A program made the position numbers and the translations under genes. Shown piece by piece: positions 53,531 through 64,000 of a stretch of 64,000 nt of DNA (position 1 is its first letter; each line of letters opens with the position of its first letter). The notes beneath the pieces are model-generated. The model worked only from the letters and a program-made list of their open reading frames with translations. It did no database searches and was not told where the DNA came from. The DNA is from Aspidapion aeneum. Lineage: Eukaryota > Arthropoda > Insecta > Coleoptera > Brentidae. The stretch is taken from assembly GCA_963576565.1 (NCBI GenBank), contig OY755039.1, forward strand, positions 78,428,289-78,492,288, written 5' to 3'.

Positions 53531-54538
53531 CAGGGTGGTTTAAGGTTAAAAAAATAATAATTATTAGTTGTGGTATCATGGAAACGAGTAAGCCACGACA
53601 CTTTAACGAGACGCGAGATCACGTAACCACCAGGCCGTACCTAGGGGGAGATCAATCTTCCCCCAAATAAGAATGTATAAAGTGGGTTTAAAAAGATTTC
53701 GCAGCAACACAACTAGGACAAAAATGGCTGGGCGGTTTGAAAACATGCAGCAGAGTTAGTGAAAATTTAATCACGAATAAGTCACTTTGCAGCATTTATT
53801 AATTATTATTTTTGTTTGTCCTGAAATGAGAAGAATTAGGTTTATGGAAAAATACACATACAAAAAATATTTGCAAACTAACTGAACTTGTAGATCTTGA
53901 TCTTGACTCAGTCCACCGCCCTAGGGGGGATCAAAGGTATTAATCCCCCCGACATTTTTAGGACTAATAAATAATAAAATATTTATGGCAGAATTGACTC
54001 TGAAGATTTTTGCTTATAGCAGCTGAAAACATGCTTAAACTACAGTTTGGTTAAGCATTCTATTTTCTAAAAAAACTAAAATCTTGAGCGTATTTTATAG
54101 ATAAATGCATGCAAAATGCGTAACAAACTATTTTTGTTCAATTTCTAAAAAAGCCAGTACTTCTTAATAACACCAAATAACTTTATTAATAAATAAACAG
54201 TTGTGTTTTAAACCATATTAATTGACTTGACTGCGAAATTAATCCTGGATTAGAGTTGTTGAAAAATAGTTAGTCAAGGATAGTTTTTGCCTGACAAATA
54301 TAAATTTGACTAAAAAATTATGCTGCGTTGACTTATTTTTTAGCCATCCATAGGTAGGAAGGCTATTGGGATCGTCAAAAAAACTTTTTTTTATTTTTCA
54401 TCAAAATAATGTAACCTAATCACCGAAATTTTTGATAGCGACGCGTCGCGTCGATTGTCCGGGGCACGATAGTACAAAAATTAAGAAATATATTTTAGTC
54501 ACTTAACTGTCAACGTTCCCATTTTTACAACACCTAAT
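53531..54538. other. Non-coding, no features supported
   Basis: Two G-rich CCTAGGGGG words (near 53640 and 53920) may be hAT-like MITE remnants. Confidence 0.35.
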
Positions 54539-54885
54539 AGTATAGTTAATAACGAATAGTTTCAGAGGAATTCATAGTTATTATAAAAATAAAATTAAAT
54601 ATTTTTAGTAATTAGGCAATGTTTGCAACAAGGTATAAAAGGCCATTTCAAAGAGGTAAAGTCAACCACGGACACAAGTGTTTCGCAAAAAGAAATATTT
54701 CACTTAATAGTATAGTTAATAACAAATAGTTTCAGAGGAATTCATATTTAAAAAAAATAAAACCAAATATTTTTAGTAATTAGGCAATATGTTTGCAAAA
54801 AAGGATAAAAGGCAATTTCAAAGGGGTAAAGTCAACCACGGACACCGGTGTTTCGGAAAAAGGAATTTCCATCGTCAGCGTAGCT
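54539..54885. repeat. Two tandem units of 180 bp
   Basis: Units start at 54539 and 54719 (AGTATAGTTAATAAC), each with AATAGTTTCAGAGGAATTCA and GTAAAGTCAACCACGGACAC. Confidence 0.9.
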
Positions 54886-55444
54886 TGCCTGACTACAGTA
54901 ATCAAACTGACTACAAGATACAAGGTAATTTATCTATTTAGGAAAACGCAGATCATTAAAATATATATCTTTTTTAGGTTAGACTAGAAACACAAGCCTG
55001 ACTCCATCCGAGTACAATGTTACAAAAATTATATATTAAAAATAGCGTAACCAAAATCATAACATTTCTGGCTCCGACGCAGTTCACATTTCACTTTTTT
55101 TCACTCTTAAAACTTTCGTTTGTGAGATATTACAGCCTAAGTTAAAAGCCGCTTCTATCGTGTCACCCCGTGTGCACTTCATTGCTAAAATGTAAGACAT
55201 AATTTAAATAATTTCTTATACCCTAAGAATGCAAAATCGACTGGTCGTCCAAAAATCGTCGTGTGCAGGGGGTGGTGGGGGTAGATTTTCCAAAAATTTG
55301 GAAAACAATTGTTTTGCATTTTTTAAATCTATAAAGTGTGCTCATGACTCCACCAAAAGCATGTAGTAATATTACTATCAGAAACATTTATTTTTCAATG
55401 TTGAAAATATCGTTCCCAATGCTTTTATATGGAGTTCCCTATTA

Positions 55445-58179
55445 GTATAAGAGCCCAGTAGGATTTTGGGCTTGAATTGCAAACCGATACTCATATATTT
55501 TAATCGATTCGTCAGAAGACCATGTCCCAAAAAAAATGGAGATACCTGCGAAAATCCTGCATAAACAAGCCGCCATCTTTGTTTAAAGATGGCGAAAAGG
55601 AGTTTGAATCAAATGTACGTAACTTTTTTATTACGAAATCGATTTTACTCAGACAAATTGTGATTAGCTTCTACTATAATGGCCTCTCCAAAACACTATC
55701 AATACTTTGTTTTTTATTTGTCTCTATACTATAAATTCTGTAAGTCGCTGTTTTTTTTAGGTTTTTTGATTTTTTAAAGAAAATTACGGGTTTTACAAAA
55801 AAAACATAAATAATAAAAAATATGCAGATTGTTAAGATGCATTCATGGTGGGTCTAATATTTGCTGTAGATTAAGCGGTTCTCGAGTTACACTCAAAAAA
55901 CCACTAAATTGGCCTATACCTACCCCTGGTTACAAAATTTTCATATTTTCACCAAAGTCATGAAAGTTACTAAAAAACTAAACAGATCGAAAAAGGATGT
56001 CAAGCTAAATAAGAAACGGCTATTAGTTTCAAAAAGAAACTGATACTGAGGTAGAAATGGCGGCTTAAACATGGCCGAAGCGTAATTTACAATTTTATTT
56101 TTGAGGGTAATTATTTTATGTAAAACGAACCCGCACGGGGTCAAAATGTACCCCCGCTAAAAGACAATTTAATTATCTTCCAAAAAGGATAGTATACTTT
56201 TTGTCGTAAAGTTAATAGTTTTCCTGAAAAAAACAAAAAATATGCGGCATACATAATTCGATGTTTTCGTTCCATAGAAGTACGACAATGGCATGGGTTA
56301 TGCACAAATAAGCGAACCCGCAGTTACATATTTAAACTCAGCATCAAAAATCTTACAAAAGACATATTTGATACTTTTCTGTTAAATTAACAGGTGGTCA
56401 CGTGATTTTGGCCACTTCTTAACGGTTTAAGCTAGAGACTTGGTTCTTTTTTTGATTTGTAGACAAAAATGTCCGATCAAAATTAATCACCACTGGCATG
56501 TTTTTAAATTTGTAAAAATATATACAGGGTGTCCCAAAAATCTGGGTCTAACTAAATATCTGCCCAACTATTGAAGTTAACTGAACCATATTTGGTAGTG
56601 ATTGATGACATCGAGAGATTTATTATATGCACACATTAACAAAAACGTTTAAAAAATACACTAAGAAAAAAGTTATATTTATATTTTAGCTATTTATTCG
56701 GTTTTTATTTTCTAAAAAACGTCCTGTATTTCTAAAACGGAGCAATGTCGGATTAAAGTAATTGGCTTTTAATTGTCTTATTTTGACCTCAGAAATATAT
56801 CTTAGGCTTTTGCACTGTCCTTTCATAGACATAGATTGTATAAGTGATTTTATCCATATTTTCGTGCTTTTCCATGTTTTTCCCGGGCATGCTGTAATTG
56901 ACCAGAGGCAATCAACCAAAACCTTAAACTACATGGCAATACCAACAAAAAATATGTGGCAAAAATTCCCACCTATAGGGGATGGCGGGTATAACTATGG
57001 TTAAAAATTTGTAAAAAATGGTGAAATAATAAGTTTGACAGACGATAGATTTTGACACGTTTTTCGTCATAGGTAAGGGACAGTTGGCGTACATGGTTTT
57101 TCAAAGACCTTTCAAACAAGATATCTCTCAATAGGGTTTTTGTTTAAAACAACAAACTTGTGAATTTTGACAAAAACTGAAAAAATTAGTTTTGACAGAT
57201 TTGATTGTGTAGACAATTAACGGCTATATCAAAATATTTAATTTTCAAATACCTTTGTAACGAGGTATCAATCGATAAGGATTTATAATTAACATTTTTA
57301 AGTTGTTCGCCCCTATGCCGCCCCCTAATGCAGGGGTAGCACAACCGCCCCTTCATAAAATAGATCTCTTGATGATTCGGTTCGGTTCGATTTCTGCCAA
57401 ATATGGTTCTATGTACTATCCTTTTTTGAAGATAATTAAATTGTCTTTTAGCGGGGGTATATTTTGACCCCGTGGGGGGTTCGTTTCACATAAAAAAATT
57501 AACCTCAAAAATGAAATTGTAAATTACGCTTCGGCCATGTTTAATCCGCCGTATCTACCTCAGTATCAGTTTCTTTTGGAAACTAATAGCCGTTTCTTAT
57601 TTAGCTTGACATCCTTTTTCGATCTGTATAGTTTTTTAGTAACTTTCGTGACTTTGGTGAAAATATGAAAATTTTGTACTATTAGGTATAGGCCAATTTA
57701 GTGGATTTTTGAGTGTAACTCGAGAACCGCTTAATCTACAGCAAATATTAGACCCAACATGAATACATCTTAACAATCTGCATATTTCTTATTTCTTATG
57801 TTTTTTTTGTAAAACCCGTAGTTTTCTTTAAAAAATCAAAAAACCTAAAAAAAAATACAGGGTATTAAAGGAACTTACAGAATTTATAGTATAGAGACAA
57901 ATAAAAAACAAAGTATTGATAGTGTTTTGGAGAGGCCATTATAGTAGAAGCTAATCACAATTTGTTTGAGTAAAATCGATTTCATAATAAAAAAGTTACG
58001 TACATTTGATTCAAACTCCTTTTCGCCATTTTTAAACAAAGATGACGGGTTGTTTATGCAGGATTTTCGCAGGTATCTTCATTTTTTTTTGGGACATGGT
58101 CTTATGACGAATCGATCAAAATATATCGGAGTATCGGTTTGCAATTCAAGCCCAAAATCCTACTGGGCTCTTAGACTAT
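55445..58179. mobile_element. 2.7-kb inverted-repeat element nested in the foldback's left arm
   Basis: Arms 55445-56195 and 57414-58179 (about 750 bp) mirror each other. Ends GTATAAGAGCCCAGTAGG / CCTACTGGGCTCTTAGACTAT. Flanked by ATTA (55441-55444, 58180-58183). The right arm of the host element has the same site with a single ATTA (61470-61480 region), so duplication is 3-4 bp. The interior holds a lone CAGGGTGTCCCAAAAATCTG end at 56525 and no transposase frame. Confidence 0.85.
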
Positions 58180-58639
58180 ATTAAACAAGTGCTCGCCCTG
58201 AAAACGCGTATTTATAATAATTTATAACTTGTTATAACTCGAGAACCCTTTGCTTAATCAAAAAAACACCTTCTGTAAACTTTGTGTATCAAATATCAGG
58301 GATCAAAATGATTTTTGAAAAATGTCAATCGGACGCATAGTTTTTTTTTAAAGTAGCAAAGAGTGATGCCATGACGCGACGAACGCGGCATACACTGACA
58401 TGCGGCGAAGGGTCAGATATTTTACAAATGCACGGCGGGCCAGGCGAAACGCGACTCTATGTCTTGAGACAAGTCGAGACACACATAAGTTCGTTTTTCG
58501 TTTAACTCTCGCGGTTACAGATGTTTAAGTTACTTACTTGGTTTTTTGCTTGTGAATTGCGTTATGTATAAATGTTGTTCTTGTGTGATTTGGCCGTGAA
58601 GGGCTAAATATCAAAGGCTAGGCGTGAAGAAAAGGGAAA

Positions 58640-59345
58640 TTTAGTTCTATATTAGAATGTGACTCTTGGCCCTACGGGCCTCCAATTTATTTCTATATTA
58701 GTATGTGACTCTCGGCCCTACGGGCCTCCAGGAGTCCATATTCACTATATTAGTATATAACTCTTGGCCCTACGGTCCTCCAGTCGTCCAAATTCACTAT
58801 ATTAGTATGTGACTCTCGGCCCTACGGGCATCCATATTTAAAAGGGAAACTACCCGACTCTAGTATAATTCTATATTATAATGTGCCTTTCGGCCCTACG
58901 GGCCTCCAATTTATTTCTATATTATTATGTGACTCTCGGCCCTACGGGCCTCCAGGAGTCCATATTCTCTATATTAGTATATAACTCTTGGCCCTACGGT
59001 CCTCCAGTCGTCCAAATTCACTATATTAGTATGTGACTCTCGGCCCTACGGGCATCCATATTTAAAAGGGAAACTACCCGACTCCAGTATAATTCTATAT
59101 TATAATGTGCCTTTCGGCCCTATTTGAAATTGAAACTACGCGCCTCCCGTTAAATTTGATATTAGAACGTGACTCTCGGCCCAACGGGCCTCCAATTTAT
59201 TTCTATTCTAGTATGTGACTATTACTATATTAGTATTTGACTCTCGGCCCTACAGGCCTACGGGAGTCCATATTCACTATATTAGTATGTGACTCGGCCC
59301 TACGGACCTCCGGGAATCCATATTTGAAAGGGAAACTATGCGCCT
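58640..59345. repeat. Minisatellite of CGGCCCTACGGGCCTCCA-containing ~60-bp units
   Basis: About ten ~60-bp units (CTATATTAGTATGTGACTCT + CGGCCCTACGGGCCTCCA), grouped in a higher-order ~240-bp period (58682-58920 repeated at about 58922-59140). Confidence 0.9.
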
Positions 59346-60793
59346 CCCGTTAAATTCTATATTGGAATCGAGACTTTTGATTTGAGCCCCCCACTCCCTG
59401 CCATAGGCATAATATGTGAAAACAGAAAATTTGACATGGTGTAATTAGTTTAAACCTGGAAGACACAATTTTAACGGTAATGAACTATGTATTTTTTTCT
59501 TGCAAGCCTACACATTAGCGTATCTGTCGCCGTCAAGATAATTAAAATAAATTGTCGGCGTCTTAAAATATGACTCTTCAAAGAAGCACCAATTTTTGGC
59601 AAATTTTGATGGTTTTTTGACAAAAACTCAAAAAGTACCAAACTAATCTAAAATTTTTTCTCTGATATTTATAGATCTTAGGCCCTATCGTTAAAGTTAT
59701 TATAAATTTTTCATTTTGACGTCTCTGTTTAGAGATATAGGCAAATAATTGAAATTTACAAAAAATCTGTTTTTGAAAAACACAGGGACCTATTGCGCGT
59801 CAATGCACTAAGTGAGTGACATCTAAAGCCACATAAATTTATTTTGTTATCGTAGAAATAGGTTCAATCAAGGGCTGTCAAGTCACCGGAAGTGATGCAG
59901 CAAAATCGTGAGATATAAATTGTCAAAATATAACCAATTTAAGGTTTTTTATATTTAAGGAGCCCTGGAGAGGAGGGATGCGATCTACAAAAAAGTTTAT
60001 TTGAAGTTTTTTTGTTAATTTGACCGTAAAAATAATTTCTGTTATTAAAAAATTAAATTATTGTATTTTTTTTTTCGCCTGATGACGTCACTTACATAAA
60101 CGGTGCCAGCGAGTGCTTTTATTCGAGATAAAAACTTATCGTAGAGCTCTGAAATTTGGCACACTAATAGGCATTGACAAACTAAATCGAAATGGATTTT
60201 TTAATTTTTTCGATTTGACCCTATACGGGCCTCCGGGAATCCATATTTGAAAGGGAAACTACGCTCCTCCCGTTAAATTCTATATTAGAATCGAGACTTT
60301 TGATTTGAGCCCCCCACTCCCCGCTATAGGCATAATAGGGCAAAACAGAAAAATTGACATAGCGTACACCTGGAAGACACAATTTTAACGGTAATGATTT
60401 ATGATTTTTTTGCAAGCCTATACAATAGCGCATCTGTCGCCGTCGAGATAATTAAAATTAATTGTCAGCGTCTTAAAATATGACACTTTAAAGTAGCACC
60501 ACTTTTTGGCAAATTTTGATGGTTCTTTGGCAAAAACTCAAAAAGTACCAAACTAATCAAAATTTTTTTCTCTGATGTTTATAGATCTTCGTAGGCCCTA
60601 TCGATAAAGTTATTATAAATTTTTTATTTTGACGTCTCGAGATATAGGCAAATAATTGAAATTTAAAAAAATGCTGTTTTTTAAAAACACAGGGACCTAT
60701 TGCGCGTCAATGCACTAAGTAGGTGACATCTAAAGCCACAAATAATATTTTTACCGTAGAAATAGATTCAGTCAAGGGCTGTCAAGTCACCGG
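59308..60793. repeat. Direct repeat of ~570 bp, offset 923 bp
   Basis: 59308-59891 and 60231-60793 align (AATCGAGACTTTTGATTTGA, GACACAATTTTAACGGTAAT, ACAGGGACCTATTGCGCGTC), with about 340 bp between. Confidence 0.85.
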
Positions 60794-62141
60794 CAGTCGA
60801 GCAAAAAAAGAGTTTGAGATATGACCCTTCAAAGTTTTACATAAAAACGCTGATATCTCAAAAACAACTAAACCGATTCTGATTTGGTTTTTGGTTTTCT
60901 CAATAAGACCAACATTGCTATGATTCTTAAAGAAAAAATTTTCGTTTTTCCCAACTTTGAAAAAAGAGGAGGGGGGGTACCCTAAAAGCTTGATTTAAAA
61001 AAATAGTCCACTTCGGGGGGGGGGATCACATACTAATATAGAAATAAATTGGAGGCCCGCCTTTGATATTTGGCCCTTCACGGCCAAATCACACAAGCAC
61101 AACATTTATACATAACGCAATTCACAACAAAAAACTCTGTAACCGCGAGAGTTAAACGAAAAACGAACTTATGTGTGTCTCGACTTGTCTCAAGACATAG
61201 AGACGCGTTTCGCCTGGCCCGCCGTGCATTTGTAAAATATCTGATCCTTCGTCGCATGTCAGTGTCTACCGCGTTCGTCGCGTCATGGCATCATTCTTTG
61301 CTACTTTAAAAAAAACTATGCGTCCGATTGACATTTTTCAAAAATCATTTTGATCCCTGATATTTGATACACAAAGTTTACAGAAGGTGTTTTTTTGATT
61401 AAGCAAAGGGTTCTCGAGTTATAACAAGTTATAAATTATTATAAATACCCGTTTTCAGGGCAAGCACTTGTTTAATAGGGAACTCCATATAAAAGCATTG
61501 GGAACGATATTTTCAACATTGAAAATAAATGTTTCTGATAGTAATATTACTATATGCTTTTGGTGGAGTCATGAGCACACTTTACAGATTCAAAAAATGC
61601 AAAAATTTTTTTTTCTACATTTCGAACCGAACCGAACCGAACCCCCTGCACACGACGATTTTTGGACGACCAGTCGATTTTGCATTCTTAGGGTGTAAGA
61701 AATGATGTACATTGTGTCTTACACTTTAGCAATGAAGTGCACACGAAAATCGGTTCTAGAAGACTTTTACGCGCTTATAAACTCTAATACTATTGAAAGC
61801 GGACCGATCCGAGCTCTTCTGTGGTTTCAAGAGGGAGCGTGACCTTGTCGAAGGACTGCCGTGCCCTCAGATATAATCAGTGACGGATCTAGACCCCGAA
61901 AATTGGGGTTGCCCAAAAATAATATTTAATTATTACTTTTTGCAAATTTGTTAAGTACTATTAGTTAATTCATGAAAGTATATACCAGGTGGGCCAATTT
62001 TTGTTATAATGTTCGAACTATACTGCCGATTTTAGTAGGATAAGCAGCAATTAATTTAATTAATATAGATTTTAAAATCGGTGATATAGTTCCAAGGTAA
62101 TTATGTTTCTTTAGTGGCCATTTTAACAAAAAATAGGGAGC

Positions 62142-62298
62142 CATGGACGAACCAGAGGGGGGGCGGCCCGGCCCCTTCCCCAACGTTAAGATTTTTGTGC
62201 CACATATTACATGAGCAAAAAACTTAAATTCCATAAAATCCGACATCATGGGGTCTCGCCACCCCTCAGGCATATTCGTCGGTGCGCTACTGAGTAAC
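62142..62298. mobile_element. hAT-like G-rich MITE remnant
   Basis: G-run left side, then CGACATCATGGGGTCTCGCC and right end GTGCGCTACTGAG. The internal segment GGTCTCGCC parallels the copy near 31990 (GGCTCTCGCC). Confidence 0.5.
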
Positions 62299-62504
62299 CT
62301 CCTTAACCCATTTGTTCCCAAGCAGTGGCCTATCTAGACCCTTAAAGTTGGTGGAGCCCTAAAATAAAACTAAATTATGACTTTTTTACAGATAAAACTG
62401 GGGTCGGCCAAAAGTAAATTCGAGGAAAAATTATTTTTTTGTTTTATAGTTTAAAAATTTTAAGCGTTGCGAACAAAGCATCGAAACACAAAATATCAAC
62501 AGTT

Positions 62505-62600
62505 CAAAGTGTCGAAAACACAAAAAATCGAAATTACAAAACACCGAAAAGACAAAATGTCGAATTACAAAATGTCGAAATGCAAAATAAAAGATAAAAC
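62505..62600. repeat. Degenerate GTCGAAANACAAAAT tandem
   Basis: Six to seven ~13-16-bp units; complement-like to the array at 51791. Confidence 0.75.
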
Positions 62601-62790
62601 CCAACCTAACACGATCTGGTCAGGTTAGATTTTGTGTAAAAACCTAACCAGAACATGTTAGTACTTTTTGTTTACTAACGAAACCAGGTCAGGTTTAAAA
62701 CCTATTAATATTATACAAAAAAATTAACCTGATCTGGTCAGGTTAGTTTTTTTAAATTATAATAACCTAACCAGAACAGGTTTTTTTAAT
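62600..62790. repeat. Repeated AACCTGACCAGAT/ATCTGGTCAGGTT motif
   Basis: Four or more copies of GGTCAGGTTA or its complement in both orientations, partly palindromic (CCTGATCTGGTCAGG). Confidence 0.65.
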
Positions 62791-63002
62791 AACTTCGTCA
62801 TTTTGTACTTTCATCATTTTGTGTTTAAACGTTTTGTTCGTCATCCTAAAACGCACTAGAACAATATAAAAATAATATATTTTTCCTGTCTTTTTAAGTG
62901 TTTAATATGTATTTAAAAGGAAACAGCTACCACTAACACCTTTGACACCAACATAAAAAACTCAAACTTTTATAAGCTTTATCCAAACCATCTCTCTCAG
63001 TC

Positions 63003-63118
63003 ATGGCGCACCTAAGGTAGGACACTCGGGGCCCGGGCCCCCTCAAAAACCTTCCGATTTTTTGGATATTTTTTACATGTTTCCCCCAAAACGTATTCCT
63101 GGGTGCGCTATTGCTCAG
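63003..63118. mobile_element. hAT-like MITE remnant
   Basis: Ends TGGCGCACCTAAGG and GTATTCCTGGGTGCGCTATT; flanked by CTCAGTCA / CTCAGTTA (7 of 8 bases). Confidence 0.55.
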
Positions 63119-63664
63119 TTAAACGTATTTGAAACAAGACAAATATTAAACATGATCTTCTCGCACAAATTTGCTGTTAACCTTCAGATACACCGTAACA
63201 AGGCTTAGCTAATCCATTCTCCCTCTTTGTTGTGTTGTATGTGAGGAACAAGGACTTAATCGCGATTAAACCCAAAATTGCGCTTAAGTGCATAATCTGA
63301 GGGTAAATCGTGTATAATTTTCAGAAGATATCATTACTGAATACTGATTTTGGTAATAAGACCGCAGCATTTTTTGCTTTTTTAGTTGAAAATATGCACT
63401 TGTCCGATAAACTATTACTTGGTTTCTTTGCAATTTACCAAACTTTGGAAGATTAAGTACTCTATTACCTCCCTTTGTATGCGCCGGTGTTCTTAATAAT
63501 AGCCAATAAAAATTTAATTCAACGTTCCTTTCAATATGGTCTCAATTTAAGTGCAGGCAGCCTGCAGACCAAACATGTTTAGATGTGTCCTGCAGGCCGG
63601 TTGCCCCGCTCTGTATACCCAGCCAGATCCAGCCACGATCAAACAAATGAAAAAATAAGCGGGC

Positions 63665-63905
63665 AACGTTCGAAATTACGTAAAAATGCACCCCTCATAT
63701 TCTCACTAAAGATTTACCTGCGTGAAACAAATAAAGAAAAAATCCCAAACTCACAAAGAAGGGTGATTCTTGAGCGCAAAGTGTAACGTTCGAAATTACG
63801 TAAATTGTCTCAGACTGATTACTGAATATTTAACTGTGTGAAACAAATAAAGAAGAACATAATAGGTATCACCGAGTAGCCTATTCTTGATCGCAGAGCC
63901 TTCAA
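63665..63905. repeat. Two diverged tandem units of 120 bp
   Basis: Each unit begins AACGTTCGAAATTACGTAA and contains GTGAAACAAATAAAGAA. Confidence 0.8.
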
Positions 63906-64000
63906 CTTTCATTGATAAATGCAAAATCACTAATTTTTTTAGGCTGTATAGTTTAGTATAGTAGCCAAATGGATTCATTCATGGTTTTAAATTAAAAGGA

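Larger units (their letters stand above)
55170..61745. mobile_element. 6.6-kb foldback element (long inverted arms, tandem-repeat core)
   Basis: The left arm 55170-55440 continues at 58184-58720; the right arm is 60990-61745. Arms share the outer CGTGTGCACTTCATTGCT, CGACTGGTCGTCCAAAAATC, TGATACACAAAGTTTACAGA (or its complement) and GTTAAACGAAAAACG. The core holds a minisatellite and a large direct repeat, no transposase. The organisation resembles Foldback/Galileo-type elements with long, repeat-rich termini, but family is not established. Confidence 0.75.
61746..64000. other. Gene-free end of window with MITE remnants and short tandems
   Basis: Holds the features listed separately at 62142, 62505, 62600, 63003 and 63665; the rest is non-coding AT-rich sequence. 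Confidence 0.5.

Noticed and set aside
61790..61875. Minus-strand peptide RQSFDKVTLPLETTEELGSV with coding-like composition.
   Set aside because: Very short, no convincing acceptor, stop soon after, and no link to the FnIII gene.

Overview
The window looks like a gene-poor, transposon-rich stretch of an AT-rich insect genome, possibly a beetle, although the order is a guess. The reasons are spliced GT-AG genes with long introns, TA-flanked elements ending in CAGGGTGTCCC, hAT, PIF/Harbinger, P-like and LINE remnants, and insect-style domains (THAP, MADF, DUF4817). Nothing suggests a prokaryote: there are no operons, tRNAs, rRNAs or CRISPR arrays. All exon models were built by hand from splice sites and reading phase.

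Region 1 (2857-23925, + strand) holds the last five recognisable exons of a larger gene. The spliced frame is open across all four junctions and ends at a TAA. The product resembles an extracellular beta-propeller protein of the EAR/EPTP type, but that family call is tentative. The introns are filled with mobile DNA: a 2.27-kb mariner-type transposon with ~480-bp inverted termini and a broken DD41D transposase (3288-5555), a PIF/Harbinger-like element with a dead MADF gene (7084-7978), LINE 3' ends, several MITE families, and a mixed inverted/tandem array of an unclassified ~510-bp repeat (16861-18226). A second possible terminal exon (16169-16308) is phase-compatible with the first exon.

Inside the 11.5-kb intron, on the opposite strand, lies the best-preserved mobile-type gene: a two-exon, apparently intact 376-residue tyrosine recombinase of the Crypton-like type (11494-13334). 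All catalytic positions are visible. It sits between two inverted copies of the same LINE tail.

Region 2 (24-39.6 kb) has no convincing gene. It consists of foldback elements, MITEs, a ~250-bp tandem array and a 3-kb nested palindrome (34735-37795).

Region 3 (39646-43704) is a 4.04-kb P-superfamily-like transposon. It has near-perfect 36-bp terminal inverted repeats, a 9-bp flanking duplication, and a frame-broken THAP-domain gene reading inward from its right end.

Region 4 (45.3-48.5 kb, - strand) holds the last two exons of a fibronectin type III cell-surface protein with a GPI-anchor-like hydrophobic C-terminus. The terminal exon has been tandemly duplicated and the downstream copy is decayed.

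Region 5 (48.5-64 kb) is again gene-free. It has a ~650-bp palindrome with repeated CCAAT boxes and a 6.6-kb foldback element (55170-61745). A 2.7-kb element is nested in the left arm of that foldback, and the right arm still carries the unoccupied target site. Tandem repeats and hAT-like MITE remnants follow.
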